64,000 nt of DNA from Mucilaginibacter sp. CSA2-8R (GTDB taxonomy: Bacteria; Bacteroidota; Bacteroidia; Sphingobacteriales; Sphingobacteriaceae). The stretch spans positions 3,596,001-3,660,000 of the forward strand of contig NZ_CP152389.1 of assembly GCF_038806765.1 (NCBI RefSeq). The letters run 5' to 3'. Shown here one piece after another: positions 24,790-33,816 of the stretch. Under the pieces are notes generated by a model. The model made no database searches, was not told the origin of the DNA, and saw only the letters and a list, made by a program, of their open reading frames with translations. Position 1 is the first letter of the stretch; each line of letters starts with the position of its first letter. Made by a program: the position numbers and the translations under genes.

Positions 24790-25200
24790 TTATAAGCTGG
24801 CTTGTTTTGATTTATATTCGGTGGTTTCTATTTTATCTTGCGTGTATTTCGACGGGCACTTCATCAAAATTTTAGAGGCATGAAACTCTCTGCCGCGCAT
24901 TTGCCCGGTTAACACAATTTGCTCCGAGCGTTCAAAATCCTGAGGTTTGGTACCAGTAAATACAACCTTACACTCCTCGCCCTTGTTATCGAGCATATAA
25001 AAAGAGAAGTAATTGGCATCTTTGGTAGGATCATAATACAACTCTTTAACCTTGTTTAAGTGGCCTACAATGTGCAGCTCTTCGGTGCTTTTTTTGGCAT
25101 CATTAAAAGAACCATAAGTACTTGAAGTTGAGTAAGTACTTATAATTACCGCAATAGCTACGGCAATAACGATGATACCTAAGATGGAACTTTTTTTCAT
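24790..25200 (-). CDS. ccmE: Cytochrome c maturation heme chaperone CcmE, CxxxY variant
   Basis: A 136-residue protein with an N-terminal membrane anchor (about 7-24) and an OB-fold periplasmic domain. In E. coli the covalent heme ligand is histidine in HxxxY; here the aligned position is cysteine, C115-P-S-K-Y119, following ASKILMK. CxxxY CcmE proteins define system I*, described in Desulfovibrio and archaea. The last 17 residues lack the proline-rich tail motif of the HxxxY form. The gene precedes ccmF on the same strand and has a TAnnTTTG box 29 bases upstream. Confidence 0.88.
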   Translation of the reverse strand: MKKSSILGIIVIAVAIAVIISTYSTSSTYGSFNDAKKSTEELHIVGHLNKVKELYYDPTKDANYFSFYMLDNKGEECKVVFTGTKPQDFERSEQIVLTGQMRGREFHASKILMKCPSKYTQDKIETTEYKSKQASL

Positions 25201-25228
25201 GAAATGTTACCTGCTGTAAAACAATCTA

Positions 25229-25236
25229 CAAAAATA
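25229..25236 (-). promoter_or_regulatory. TAnnTTTG box upstream of ccmE
   Basis: TATTTTTG on the minus strand is an exact -7 match, 28 bases before the ccmE start. No clear -33 element. Confidence 0.4.
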
Positions 25237-25340
25237 CAAAACGTAGCGCTAATACACTTTATTACAACCGATATATCTTATTTATAATCGTTCTTAACTA
25301 AAGAAAATAAAAATTTTTGGTATGAAGACTCGATAAAACA

Positions 25341-25371
25341 AAACGCCGTTGCTTTTGCAAGAACGGCGTTT
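25341..25371 (-). terminator. Intrinsic terminator of the glutamate dehydrogenase gene
   Basis: AAACGCCGTT and AACGGCGTTT form a perfect 10-bp stem with an 11-base loop, and on the minus strand a T-rich TGTTTT follows. It separates the dehydrogenase gene from ccmE. Confidence 0.85.
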
Positions 25372-25398
25372 GTTTTAATGACAGAATTACCTGAACAA

Positions 25399-26832
25399 TT
25401 ATGGCCAGATACCTAAGTTTTGATAAGATACAGCAATTTTGTTGATAGCACCAACAAACGCTGCCACACGCAAAGTAGTGATACCCGGCGTATTTTTATA
25501 AGTTTCACGTATCTCGTGGTAAGAGCGAATCATGGTGTCTTCAAGGCCCGAATTTACCAGTTCTAATTCGGATGCGCCTTTAACAATAGTTGATCTTTGC
25601 TCAGGTGTTAAAGCTACGCCTGTAATACCTTCTACCATATTTACCAGATTAAGATTTGAGTTTTCTTCAAACCTGCGGTTCATACGACCAAATGATACGT
25701 GCGACAGGTTTTTTAACCATTCGAAGTAAGAAACGGTTACCCCACCGGCGTTCGCATACATGTCTGGTACAATGAGACCACCATTTTCATAAAAAATGGC
25801 TTCAGCTTCGGGAGTGGTTGGCCCATTGGCACCTTCTACAATGATTTTTGCCTGGATATTACGAACGTTATCCCCGGTGATCTGGTTTTCTAATGCAGCA
25901 GGCACCAAGATATCACAAGGCTGCTCTAAGCCTTCGCCAGAGTTTGTAAACTCGCTGGCAGCACCCGGGAAACCTAATATTGAGCCTGTAGCTTTACGAT
26001 GCTGAAAAACAGCTTCGTAATCCAAACCATCTTCATTGTAAACAGCGCCTTCAAATTCGCACAAGCCTACAATGGTGGCTCCAAACTCTGAAAGGTACTT
26101 GGCCGAATAGTAACCTACGTTACCCAGTCCTTGTACAATTACTTTTTTACCGGCTAAGCCAGGCATCAAACCAATGCGCTGCATATCCTCGCCCACGCTT
26201 ACACACTCGCGTGCAGCAATGGCCACACCACGGCCGGTAGCCTCACGACGGCCGGCAATGCCATGCAAAGCAATAGGTTTACCAGTAACACAACCTAAGG
26301 CATCACCCTGACCTGGGTTCATGGTAGCGTAAGTATCGGCAATCCAGCTCATTTCACGCTCACCCGATCCGTAATCCGGAGCAGGTACGTCAATGCTTGG
26401 GCCTAAAAAGTTCTTTTTAGTTAATTCTACCGTGTAACGGCGGGTAATATTTTCCAGTTCTTGTACAGTGTAATTTTTAGGGTTGATTTTAATACCGCCC
26501 TTAGCGCCGCCAAAAGGTACATTTACAATAGCACACTTATAAGTCATTAATGCCGCCAGTGCCATCACTTCATCTTCGTTCACCATCTCGCTGTAACGAA
26601 TACCACCTTTAGTTGGCGACTGGTGATGCGAGTGCTCTACGCGCCAGGCATCAATTACCTCGAAACCGTTGCCTTTACGTATCGGGAAACGGAAACGGTA
26701 AACACTGTTACACGATTTAATCTGATCGAGCAAACCTGAATCATGCTTGGTAAATTGGGCAGCATGATCAAAGTTGGCACACACATCATCAAAAAAATGC
26801 GTGTCCTGATCAGAAATTATTAGATCATTCAT
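25399..26832 (-). CDS. Glu/Leu/Phe/Val dehydrogenase (glutamate dehydrogenase)
   Basis: A 477-residue enzyme. The dimer-interface segment [14 protein letters not shown], the catalytic-lysine motif [10 protein letters not shown] at 106-115, the [15 protein letters not shown] segment and the nucleotide-binding [11 protein letters not shown] are all intact. It interconverts glutamate and 2-oxoglutarate with ammonia. The length and the extra antenna-like sequence near the C-terminus resemble the long, animal-like bacterial form. It has its own terminator and a 95-base upstream gap, so it is probably an independent unit even though it interrupts the ccm genes. Confidence 0.93.
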   Translation of the reverse strand: MNDLIISDQDTHFFDDVCANFDHAAQFTKHDSGLLDQIKSCNSVYRFRFPIRKGNGFEVIDAWRVEHSHHQSPTKGGIRYSEMVNEDEVMALAALMTYKCAIVNVPFGGAKGGIKINPKNYTVQELENITRRYTVELTKKNFLGPSIDVPAPDYGSGEREMSWIADTYATMNPGQGDALGCVTGKPIALHGIAGRREATGRGVAIAARECVSVGEDMQRIGLMPGLAGKKVIVQGLGNVGYYSAKYLSEFGATIVGLCEFEGAVYNEDGLDYEAVFQHRKATGSILGFPGAASEFTNSGEGLEQPCDILVPAALENQITGDNVRNIQAKIIVEGANGPTTPEAEAIFYENGGLIVPDMYANAGGVTVSYFEWLKNLSHVSFGRMNRRFEENSNLNLVNMVEGITGVALTPEQRSTIVKGASELELVNSGLEDTMIRSYHEIRETYKNTPGITTLRVAAFVGAINKIAVSYQNLGIWP

Positions 26833-26927
26833 AATTGATATATTGAGTAAATAATTGGTAAGAGTATTTGCAACAGATTTAAATTGCTTAGGTGCTATGT
26901 AAACAATAACACTAACCGGAAAAGGTT

Positions 26928-27134
26928 TTAGTCTTTGTTTTTTTCCAATTTACTTAAACGCCTGTCTATTGCAAAAAGATATATGGCAAGGCCAACAAAT
27001 ACGATAGCGATAGTAATCACCACCACATAAATTTTACCCGAGCTACGCAGCTGATCGGCCATTTCCACCTCTTGTGCCGAGGCTGCAAAATGAGTTGCTA
27101 ACAAAACGGCCAGAAAGGTCAGTTTCTTAATCAT
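26928..27134 (-). CDS. ccmD: CcmD family protein
   Basis: A 68-residue protein with a signal-like N-terminal segment ([17 protein letters not shown]), a short periplasmic part, one transmembrane helix (about 35-55) and a charged cytoplasmic tail ([12 protein letters not shown]). This is the form of CcmD in Bacteroidota, which also keeps an N-terminal hydrophobic stretch. CcmD stabilises the CcmC-CcmE complex and helps release heme-loaded CcmE. It starts three bases after the ccmC stop, so the call is well supported by position. Confidence 0.82.
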   Translation of the reverse strand: MIKKLTFLAVLLATHFAASAQEVEMADQLRSSGKIYVVVITIAIVFVGLAIYLFAIDRRLSKLEKNKD

Positions 27135-27137
27135 TAC

Positions 27138-27809
27138 TTATATTGAGTTTTGCTTATTTTCAATTAAACGGATTCGGTAACGTAAGGTTGCCACCCACAC
27201 TGATATCAAAATCCAGCCAATAAATGCCGGGTAAAGTACTGCCCGCATATTATTGTCCATATCATAACGGCCAAACGCCGGGTTACCGCCGTTGCCCGGG
27301 TGTAAAGAGTCGGTCATGCGCGGCAGGATAAACAGCAGCACAATCATAATCGGGAAAGCGAAAATATTATAGATGGCAGATATACGGGCGCGTTTTTGGT
27401 CTTCATCAATGGCGTTACGTAAAACCAGGTATGCACAATATAATAAGAAGGCTATGGCTGCACTGTTTTGTTTAGGGTCACTGCTCCAGTATTCGCCCCA
27501 TGCAAACTTTGCCCAAAGCATACCGCTTACCAATCCTAATGCATAAAAAAATATGCCCGTGTTAACGCTTTCCACAGCTACCAAGTCATACTCCTCGCGG
27601 TTTGTTGCCAGGTACTTAATACTGTAAACAACCGAAATACCAAACACCACCAGCATGCCCAACCACATAGGCACATGGAAATACACATTGCGTATAGTTT
27701 CGTGCAAAATAGGCAGCCTGGGTACCGGCAGTAAAAAACCGGCTATCATGGTATAAAATACCAACACAACGCCCAAAATTTTCCACCACGACTGATATAT
27801 AAATTTCAT
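27138..27809 (-). CDS. ccmC: Heme exporter protein CcmC
   Basis: A 223-residue inner-membrane protein with six membrane segments. The tryptophan-rich WWD motif reads WAKFAWGEYWSSDPKQNSAA (about 97-116), and conserved histidines lie in LPILHETIRNVYFHVPMW and DSLHPGNGG. CcmC places heme on CcmE. The start at 27809 (MKFIYQSWWKILGV) is the family start; the frame is open further upstream. It is coupled to ccmD with a three-base gap. Confidence 0.93.
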   Translation of the reverse strand: MKFIYQSWWKILGVVLVFYTMIAGFLLPVPRLPILHETIRNVYFHVPMWLGMLVVFGISVVYSIKYLATNREEYDLVAVESVNTGIFFYALGLVSGMLWAKFAWGEYWSSDPKQNSAAIAFLLYCAYLVLRNAIDEDQKRARISAIYNIFAFPIMIVLLFILPRMTDSLHPGNGGNPAFGRYDMDNNMRAVLYPAFIGWILISVWVATLRYRIRLIENKQNSI

Positions 27810-27886
27810 AATTTTTAAACGCGCAAAGGTATAACAAATTACGCAAATACTATGTAAGCATAGCATTTGCCAGGGTTTAAATAGAG

Positions 27887-29092
27887 CTACTTTAAGTAAG
27901 GGGGCGTATATGATGCCGATGGTACGTAGTCAACCGGCAAGAGTTCAGCTACCTTACTTTTAGACCATGTGCCTTCAAACAATGTGCTTCGTGATGATAC
28001 TATGGCACCGTTATTATCAAACACTGCATAGGGCCTGTATAAAGTTACTACACTGGTTTCATAATTTTCCATATCTAATGGCCGGTAAATATCTTTGAAG
28101 TCCATGGTTTCGCGTTTTTTCGTATAAATGACATACAAGCATTCCGGAAACTGTATGGCAAATAATCCGTTACGATCTGTGGTATGCACTACCTGGTCGG
28201 GAGTTAACGGCTGACGGTATAATGTTTCATGGTACTTAGGTAATTCATACATCCTTACCCAATAATTGAGAGAGTCGCGGTTAACCATTTGAAACTTGTC
28301 AATTTTTCGCTGTATCAACTCCTGAGGCGGACGTTCCGGGTTAGGCCTTCGGGCCAGAATATTCATGATAAAACCCTCTTTAGCATAATTGCCGCTAACC
28401 AACGACCTGAAAAAATGCAGGCTTGATCCATAATACGTATCCTGCCTTCGCTCTTCCCATTTACGTTTTTGAACCTCGCTGCCCGGCAAATCTTCATATA
28501 AAATTCTGCCTTCCCATGATATTAAGTTGTTGAGCTTATCGCTTTTAAATGATTTTAACAAAAATTTCACCCGGTAACCCAAAGCCTTATTTTCGATATT
28601 GATGAAGTCGTAGGAGAAAGCTTCGAGTGTTCTTTTTGAGCGACGGTAAACCAAAGTAATATCATGGGGATTGGTAATTTTGCATTGTTTGGCATTAGCC
28701 GACGTACCTAAAAACTCAGTCAAAAACATGGCATAATTGCTTTTCCAATTGGCATTATCGGTAACAACTACCTCGCCTAACTGCATTACCTGCGGCTTAA
28801 GCTCAGCGTTAATGGTAAGCGCCTGACTGCCTACCAACACCTGCTGCGTTTGTTCTTCAAAACCTACCGAGGTCATCACCAAATCATATTGGCCGGGGCG
28901 TATGCCTCTCAGAGTGTAAGTACCATCCTCGGATGTGGTAGTGCCCACCGTAGCGTTGCTTAAAAACACGCTTACTTTTGCTAAAGGCTCTTTAGTATCG
29001 GCCCTCAATACTTTACCGGTAATAACACCTGTTTGCGCCAACAAAATTACCGGAAAAAGCAGGTATACAGCAATGAGTATTAAGCGGCGCAT
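27887..29092 (-). CDS. Secreted protein with N-terminal carboxypeptidase-regulatory-like domain
   Basis: A 401-residue protein. The signal peptide (MRRLILIAVYLLFPVILLAQ) leads into a CarboxypepD_reg-like beta-sandwich (GVITGKVLRADTKEPLAKVS, SEDGTYTLRGIRPGQYDLVM). The remaining 300 residues form a domain I recognise only as one that often follows this sandwich in Bacteroidota; it has no visible catalytic motif. It lies between ccmC and ccmB but has its own promoter, so its place there may be accidental. It lacks a plug and barrel, so it is not a TonB receptor. It probably lies in the periplasm or outer membrane. Confidence 0.7.
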   Translation of the reverse strand: MRRLILIAVYLLFPVILLAQTGVITGKVLRADTKEPLAKVSVFLSNATVGTTTSEDGTYTLRGIRPGQYDLVMTSVGFEEQTQQVLVGSQALTINAELKPQVMQLGEVVVTDNANWKSNYAMFLTEFLGTSANAKQCKITNPHDITLVYRRSKRTLEAFSYDFINIENKALGYRVKFLLKSFKSDKLNNLISWEGRILYEDLPGSEVQKRKWEERRQDTYYGSSLHFFRSLVSGNYAKEGFIMNILARRPNPERPPQELIQRKIDKFQMVNRDSLNYWVRMYELPKYHETLYRQPLTPDQVVHTTDRNGLFAIQFPECLYVIYTKKRETMDFKDIYRPLDMENYETSVVTLYRPYAVFDNNGAIVSSRSTLFEGTWSKSKVAELLPVDYVPSASYTPPYLK

Positions 29093-29135
29093 GGGGTATT
29101 TAAACGGCTTGTTAATCAATAGTGATGGTACTGTT

Positions 29136-29166
29136 CAAAAGTAGTATTTAAACGTATTTTATTAAA
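29136..29166 (-). promoter_or_regulatory. Promoter of the carboxypeptidase-regulatory-domain protein gene
   Basis: On the minus strand TTTA (29166-29163), a 19-base spacer and TACTTTTG (29143-29136) make a good -33/-7 pair; the start codon lies 43 bases after the -7 box. Confidence 0.55.
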
Positions 29167-29182
29167 TAAATTGTAGCGCACT

Positions 29183-29866
29183 TTAATCGCGCCATAAGAA
29201 AGGAAACAGGATGAGCGAAATAGCAATCACAATCACATTGATAGCTGCTAATACGCCAAAGTTTCCGTAGCTTAAACTACGGTCTAACCCATCCATAGCG
29301 CTCTTACTGATTTTAACCAGCAGCATAATTACTGGTAATATAACCGGGAAGCTCAACACCGCCATCAGCGTACCGTTATTACCTGCTTTAGCGGCAATAG
29401 CCGAAACCATAGTAAACACTGTTGAAAAGGTGATACCGCCAGCTAATACCACTAAAAAATACCATAAAGTATCACCTATAGTATTAGTAAAAAACACCAT
29501 ATACACCAGCAATGCTAAAAAGCTGAGGAGGCTCATTAATAAAGCGTTGTAAATAGTTTTGGAAAGTAAAATAGCTTGCGGACTGGCAATGGTATAATAA
29601 TAAAGCAACCGGCTGCGGCTCTCCTGCAAAAAACTTTTGGCGATAGCGTTCACTGCGGCAAAAAGAATAATAATCCAGAACAAAACGTTCCAAACTAACG
29701 AATAACCCGAACTGCTTTTGAAATTTGGGGTAAGGTTGAAGGCAATATAGCAAACAAACACCGTTGACACGATATATAACAATACACCGTTAAATGCGTA
29801 TTTGGAGCGCCACTCAAGTATGATTTCTTTTTTTAGCAGGGCAACAGTTTGGCGCAACAAATTCAT
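29183..29866 (-). CDS. ccmB: Heme exporter protein CcmB
   Basis: A 227-residue inner-membrane permease with six membrane segments. The N-terminal cytoplasmic lead TVALLKKEIILEWRSKYAFN and the LQESRSRLLYYYTIASPQAILLSK loop match CcmB. CcmB works with the ATPase CcmA, and ATP hydrolysis releases heme-loaded CcmE. No ccmA lies next to it, which is unusual, since the two are generally adjacent. A TAnnTTTG box five bases before the ATG predicts a leaderless mRNA. It is divergent from ogt. Confidence 0.9.
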   Translation of the reverse strand: MNLLRQTVALLKKEIILEWRSKYAFNGVLLYIVSTVFVCYIAFNLTPNFKSSSGYSLVWNVLFWIIILFAAVNAIAKSFLQESRSRLLYYYTIASPQAILLSKTIYNALLMSLLSFLALLVYMVFFTNTIGDTLWYFLVVLAGGITFSTVFTMVSAIAAKAGNNGTLMAVLSFPVILPVIMLLVKISKSAMDGLDRSLSYGNFGVLAAINVIVIAISLILFPFLWRD

Positions 29867-29871
29867 CAGCG

Positions 29872-29879
29872 CAAATATA
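29872..29879 (-). promoter_or_regulatory. TAnnTTTG box five bases before ccmB
   Basis: TATATTTG on the minus strand, exact match; the ATG at 29866 follows after five bases. Confidence 0.5.
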
Positions 29880-29887
29880 GAAATTAT

Positions 29888-29895
29888 TAACTTTG
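29888..29895 (+). promoter_or_regulatory. TAnnTTTG box upstream of ogt
   Basis: TAACTTTG, exact match, 35 bases before the ogt ATG. It lies back-to-back with the ccmB box, so the two promoters are nearly adjacent. Confidence 0.4.
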
Positions 29896-29930
29896 ACAGA
29901 GGCCGCGCTTAAGCAGCCACCATTAACCAT

Positions 29931-30419
29931 ATGCCAATCTACCACCATCCGACGCCCATTGGTACAGCCGTCATCACCGAGCAGGATGGTTATATCACCG
30001 CCATATCTGTAAATGGAGACGATCAGCCGACTAATATTGATGCGCCTAACCAAACTCTACTGACAGCTATAGAACAGCTTGACGAATACTTTGCCGGCAA
30101 ACGTTTAGTGTTTGATTTGCCGCTAAAACCCGAAGGCACTCGGTTTCAGCAAGAAGTTTGGCAGCATTTGCAAACCATCCCTTTTGGTAGTACCGTTACT
30201 TACACACAGCAATCCAGGCAAATGCAGCAACCACTTGCTATCAGAGCTATAGCTGCGGCCAATGGCAAAAATAAACTTTGGATTGTGATACCCTGCCACC
30301 GCGTAATTGGATCGGGTGGCGAGCTTACCGGTTACGCCGGCGAAATATGGCGAAAAAAATGGCTGTTAGAACACGAGGCAAAAATTGCGGGAGTTGGCCA
30401 GCTCAGCTTATTACTCTGA
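29931..30419 (+). CDS. ogt: Methylated-DNA--protein-cysteine methyltransferase
   Basis: A 162-residue O6-alkylguanine transferase. The acceptor cysteine C122 is in IVIPCHRVIG, the DNA-binding segment RAIAAANGKN precedes it, and GYAGEIWRKKWLLEHE closes the active-site fold. The protein takes the alkyl group from O6-methylguanine onto this cysteine and is used up in doing so. There is no AraC-type Ada domain. The last nine bases overlap the end of the convergent hybrid kinase gene. Confidence 0.95.
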   Translation: MPIYHHPTPIGTAVITEQDGYITAISVNGDDQPTNIDAPNQTLLTAIEQLDEYFAGKRLVFDLPLKPEGTRFQQEVWQHLQTIPFGSTVTYTQQSRQMQQPLAIRAIAAANGKNKLWIVIPCHRVIGSGGELTGYAGEIWRKKWLLEHEAKIAGVGQLSLLL

Positions 30420-32366
30420 AACCGGCTTTAAGATAGGCAGTTCGTTAATTAACCTTTTCATTTTTTCGTGCAACTGCTGTGGCTGAAACGGCTTAGACAG
30501 TACATCGTTCATACCTGCCGACAAGGCCTGCTGCTGCTCATGATCAAAAGTAGCTGCCGACAGCGAGATGATAGGAATACTACGTTTAGGCTCTTCAAAA
30601 TTTATGCGGATATGTTTTGCCGTTTGATAGCCATTGAGCTCAGGCATATGCGTATCCATCAAAATAATATCGTAATCATTCTCGTTGAGCTTGTCAATTA
30701 CCTTATTCCCGTTTTCAACAATATCAACGTTTACGTTCCAGTCTTTCAGCATTTTGGAGAGCATAAACTGATTAACCAGGTTATCTTCGGCAATCAAAAC
30801 GTTAACGTCTGTAAACGGCTCCAGGCACCCTTGTTCTACCACATTGGCAGATGCAGGCTGAATTACTTTGTCGGCTACTTTGTACCAGTTAACAAAGCTG
30901 AATACGCTGCCTTTACCTAACTCGCTTGTAACGGTTAGCTCTCCGCCTTTTAGTTCAACAAGCCTTTTAACAATAGTTAGCCCCAACCCGGTTCCGCCAT
31001 ATTTGGCAATCGTGTCTGGCTCGGCCTGCTCAAACGATTCAAATATTTTATTTAATCTGTCTGCAGCGATGCCAATGCCGCTATCGGCTACATTAAACGC
31101 AACCCTCACATTGTCATTAATGCGCTGCAAAACACTTACGTGCAGTTTAACGAAACCACGTTCTGTAAACTTAATGGCATTACTAAGCAAGTTCAGTAAA
31201 ATTTGATTTAACCTCAGCGGATCAATCAGCATTACTTCAGGCAGTTCGTTATCAATGTCAAGAATAAGTTCAATACCCTGCTCGTCGGCTTTATACTTTA
31301 ATAAACCAAAAACCGAATGCAGCTGCTGCCTAACGAGGCTTGGCTTGTATATGATATTAAACTTACCGGCTTCAATTTTTGAAATATCAAGCACATCATT
31401 AATTACACCTAATAATGATTGTGAAGAAACGTCAAGCAAATCCAAAAACTTGCTTTGTTGCTCATCAAGATCCGTTTTGCGCATCATGGTCGTTAAGCCA
31501 ATAATGCCATTGACCGGCGTGCGCAGTTCATGGCTCATGCTCGCCAAAAAGTCCTCTTTCGACTTACGTGCCCTATCTGATTCTTCTTTGGATTTAATCA
31601 GATCTTGCTCATAGCTTTTTTGAGGCGAGATATCGCTCATGTTTAGATAAAGCACCTTATTACTGTAGGTGATACGGCACTCTGCCCATACCATGCGCTT
31701 ATCAAAGGTTTCGAACGGAAACTCGGCAACGGCAAAGCTCACGTTATTATTAACAATGCTTGACAGCTTGTTTCTGAATTTCGTTTGCTCAGGTTCCAAC
31801 ACCAAGTCTACTATGCTCTTTTGCAATACTTCGGCGGGCTGGTAACCCAATAGCTTGTGCACGGCCGGGTTAACAGATTTAAGCCTGAAATACTGTGCAT
31901 CTATAGTAGCAATTACATCTGCGGAGTTTTTTACCATAATGGCATAACTCATCAGTTCCTCATTTTTGGCCTTTATTTCTTCTTGTGAGCGGGCCAGTTG
32001 TATGAAGGCATCAACTTTAGCTGCAGTGATATATGGATCGAGTGGCTTATATAAATAATCAATAGCACCGGTGCCAAAACCCTTTACCGCGTACTTAGAC
32101 TCTTTAGAAATGGCAGTAACGAAAATAATTAAAATATCTTTGGTACGTGGGTTGGATTTGAACATCTCTACCAATTCAAAGCCATCAATATTAGGCATTT
32201 GAACATCGACCAAGGCGATACTGATTGGATTTTCCCAAGCAATGCGCAAAGCATCATTTGGCGACGTGGTAGACATCAAATTAATATCGTCCCTTCTAAG
32301 CAAAGCTTCTAAGGCAATAATATTTTCTTCTTTGTCGTCAACAATCAGTATGTTAACAAGACTCAT
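30411..32366 (-). CDS. Response regulator / PAS / hybrid histidine kinase
   Basis: A 651-residue cytoplasmic protein with no membrane segment. In order: N-terminal receiver (phosphoacceptor D54 in LVDVQMPNIDG), PAS domain (about 140-250), HisKA with H279 in FLASMSHELRTPVNG, HATPase with N, G1 and G2 boxes (LLNLLSNAIKFTE, ADSGIGIA, GGTGLGLTIV), and a second receiver (D571 in ILMDTHMPELNG). The leading receiver lets an upstream kinase control it. It is the last gene of the operon behind cheB (30-base gap) and is a plausible target of the 1149-residue kinase. No output DNA-binding domain. Confidence 0.92.
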   Translation of the reverse strand: MSLVNILIVDDKEENIIALEALLRRDDINLMSTTSPNDALRIAWENPISIALVDVQMPNIDGFELVEMFKSNPRTKDILIIFVTAISKESKYAVKGFGTGAIDYLYKPLDPYITAAKVDAFIQLARSQEEIKAKNEELMSYAIMVKNSADVIATIDAQYFRLKSVNPAVHKLLGYQPAEVLQKSIVDLVLEPEQTKFRNKLSSIVNNNVSFAVAEFPFETFDKRMVWAECRITYSNKVLYLNMSDISPQKSYEQDLIKSKEESDRARKSKEDFLASMSHELRTPVNGIIGLTTMMRKTDLDEQQSKFLDLLDVSSQSLLGVINDVLDISKIEAGKFNIIYKPSLVRQQLHSVFGLLKYKADEQGIELILDIDNELPEVMLIDPLRLNQILLNLLSNAIKFTERGFVKLHVSVLQRINDNVRVAFNVADSGIGIAADRLNKIFESFEQAEPDTIAKYGGTGLGLTIVKRLVELKGGELTVTSELGKGSVFSFVNWYKVADKVIQPASANVVEQGCLEPFTDVNVLIAEDNLVNQFMLSKMLKDWNVNVDIVENGNKVIDKLNENDYDIILMDTHMPELNGYQTAKHIRINFEEPKRSIPIISLSAATFDHEQQQALSAGMNDVLSKPFQPQQLHEKMKRLINELPILKPVSE

Positions 32367-32396
32367 AGTTCAAACGTAAAAATATAAAAGTAAAGG

Positions 32397-32984
32397 CTAA
32401 ATCTGCAAAAATTGATAAATTTCCTCTACATTAAGTATTAATTCTGCCGCATCAATATTCAAAGCGGCTTTCGGCATATCAGCCATTTCGGCATCCGCCG
32501 GATTCTGTACTACAGTAAGCGATCCCTGGTTACGCAGTTTTAATAATCCTTGTGCCCCATCCTGGTTAGCGCCGGAAAGTAATATAGCTGTGCACTGATT
32601 TTTAAATATCTCACCAGCGCTCTCAAAAGTCACATCTATAGATGGTTTTGAGTACCAAACCGACTCAGATACATCTAAACTAAATTGCTTTTCGTTTTCA
32701 ATGAGCGTATGGTAGTTGGCCGGCGCAATATAAATTGTATTATTTAAAATCGCGTCCTTATCGCAAACCTCACGTAGATGCATACGACTATGATCACCAA
32801 ACAGTTTCTCTATTTCGCTAAAAAAGTTTTTTTTCCGGTGAATGATGATAATTACCGTTTTACTAAAATCGGACGGAAGCGTTTTTACGATACGAAAAAG
32901 TATCTTGAAAGACCCGGCAGAACCTCCCAATAGCAGCACTTTTGATTGTTGCCACCGCTTTTTCAGATCGTTGTTAAGCTCCAA
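32397..32984 (-). CDS. CheB-type methylesterase domain protein without receiver
   Basis: A 195-residue stand-alone CheB catalytic domain. The serine-hydrolase triad is present: S22 in LLLGGSAGSFK, H49 in IIIIHRKKN and D142 in LSGANQDGAQG. Typical IYIAPANYHTLIE and QNPADAEMADMPKAAL segments follow. Classical CheB has an N-terminal receiver that controls activity; here it is missing, so control must come from partners. It overlaps cheR by 11 bases, the sign of tight coupling. No chemoreceptor or flagellar gene is in the window. Confidence 0.9.
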   Translation of the reverse strand: MELNNDLKKRWQQSKVLLLGGSAGSFKILFRIVKTLPSDFSKTVIIIIHRKKNFFSEIEKLFGDHSRMHLREVCDKDAILNNTIYIAPANYHTLIENEKQFSLDVSESVWYSKPSIDVTFESAGEIFKNQCTAILLSGANQDGAQGLLKLRNQGSLTVVQNPADAEMADMPKAALNIDAAELILNVEEIYQFLQI

Positions 32985-33813
32985 TTTTTTGGTAAATGTT
33001 TTCTTTTGAACTAATAGTTTTAAAGCGTTTTTTAAACGCTTCTGACCGTATAGCCTCCTTGCTGCCCAAGCATAAAAAACCTAAAGGGCACAAACTGCGG
33101 TAAAATAAATCAAGTATTTTTTCTTGCAAGGCAGATTCAAAGTATATAAACACATTGCGACAACTAATTAACTGAAATTCATTGAATACGTTATCAGAGA
33201 TTAGGTTGTGGACCGAAAAAAGTGTGTTTTGCTTTAGTTCGGTGTGTATGGTAGCCGCATCATACAAAATAGTAAAATGATCGGTAATGGTTCCGGGCAA
33301 ACCAGAATACTGGTAATTTTCGGCATACGATTTTATTTTACGCAGACTGTATATGCCTTTTTTAGCTTCTTTAAGTACCTCTGTATTGATATCGGTGCCA
33401 TAAACAAACGACTTTTTAATTAGCCCGGCCTCTTTCAATAATATAGCCATAGAGTAAACCTCTTCGCCCGAGGAGCAACCGGCGCTCCATATTTTAATAT
33501 GCTGAAACGTAGATAGGTAAGGCAAAACCTGGCTATTAATCGCCTTATAAAACAACGGATCGCGGAACATTTCTGTTACGTTTACCGTTACCTCTTCCAA
33601 AAAATGCTGAAAAAAATCCTTATCGTTAATCACCAAGTGTTTAAGATCATAAAAGGATAATCTTTTAAGCTGTAATATACGGGTAAGCCGGCGTTTTAAA
33701 GAAGCCTTTGAATAGCCCGAAAAGTCAAACCCGTATATTTTTTTAATTACGTTTATTAAATCTTCAATTTCGTGAGGCTGCAATAAGTTCCCCTCTTTAG
33801 CATCTTCTATCAT
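32974..33813 (-). CDS. CheR-type protein glutamate methyltransferase
   Basis: A 279-residue protein with the small N-terminal helical CheR domain (GFDFSGYSKASLKRRLTRIL) and the SAM-binding domain (IWSAGCSSGEEVYSMAILL, LISCRNVFIYFE). It methylates glutamates, in chemotaxis systems on receptors. A likely local substrate is the neighbouring kinase with its CHASE3 domain and long coiled coil, but this is inference. The start follows the stop of the large kinase by three bases. Confidence 0.92.
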   Translation of the reverse strand: MIEDAKEGNLLQPHEIEDLINVIKKIYGFDFSGYSKASLKRRLTRILQLKRLSFYDLKHLVINDKDFFQHFLEEVTVNVTEMFRDPLFYKAINSQVLPYLSTFQHIKIWSAGCSSGEEVYSMAILLKEAGLIKKSFVYGTDINTEVLKEAKKGIYSLRKIKSYAENYQYSGLPGTITDHFTILYDAATIHTELKQNTLFSVHNLISDNVFNEFQLISCRNVFIYFESALQEKILDLFYRSLCPLGFLCLGSKEAIRSEAFKKRFKTISSKENIYQKIGA

Positions 33814-33816
33814 GTA

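Noticed and set aside
25399..26832. Glutamate dehydrogenase considered as functionally tied to cytochrome maturation
   Set aside because: It has its own terminator and upstream gap; position between ccm genes alone is not evidence of a shared function.
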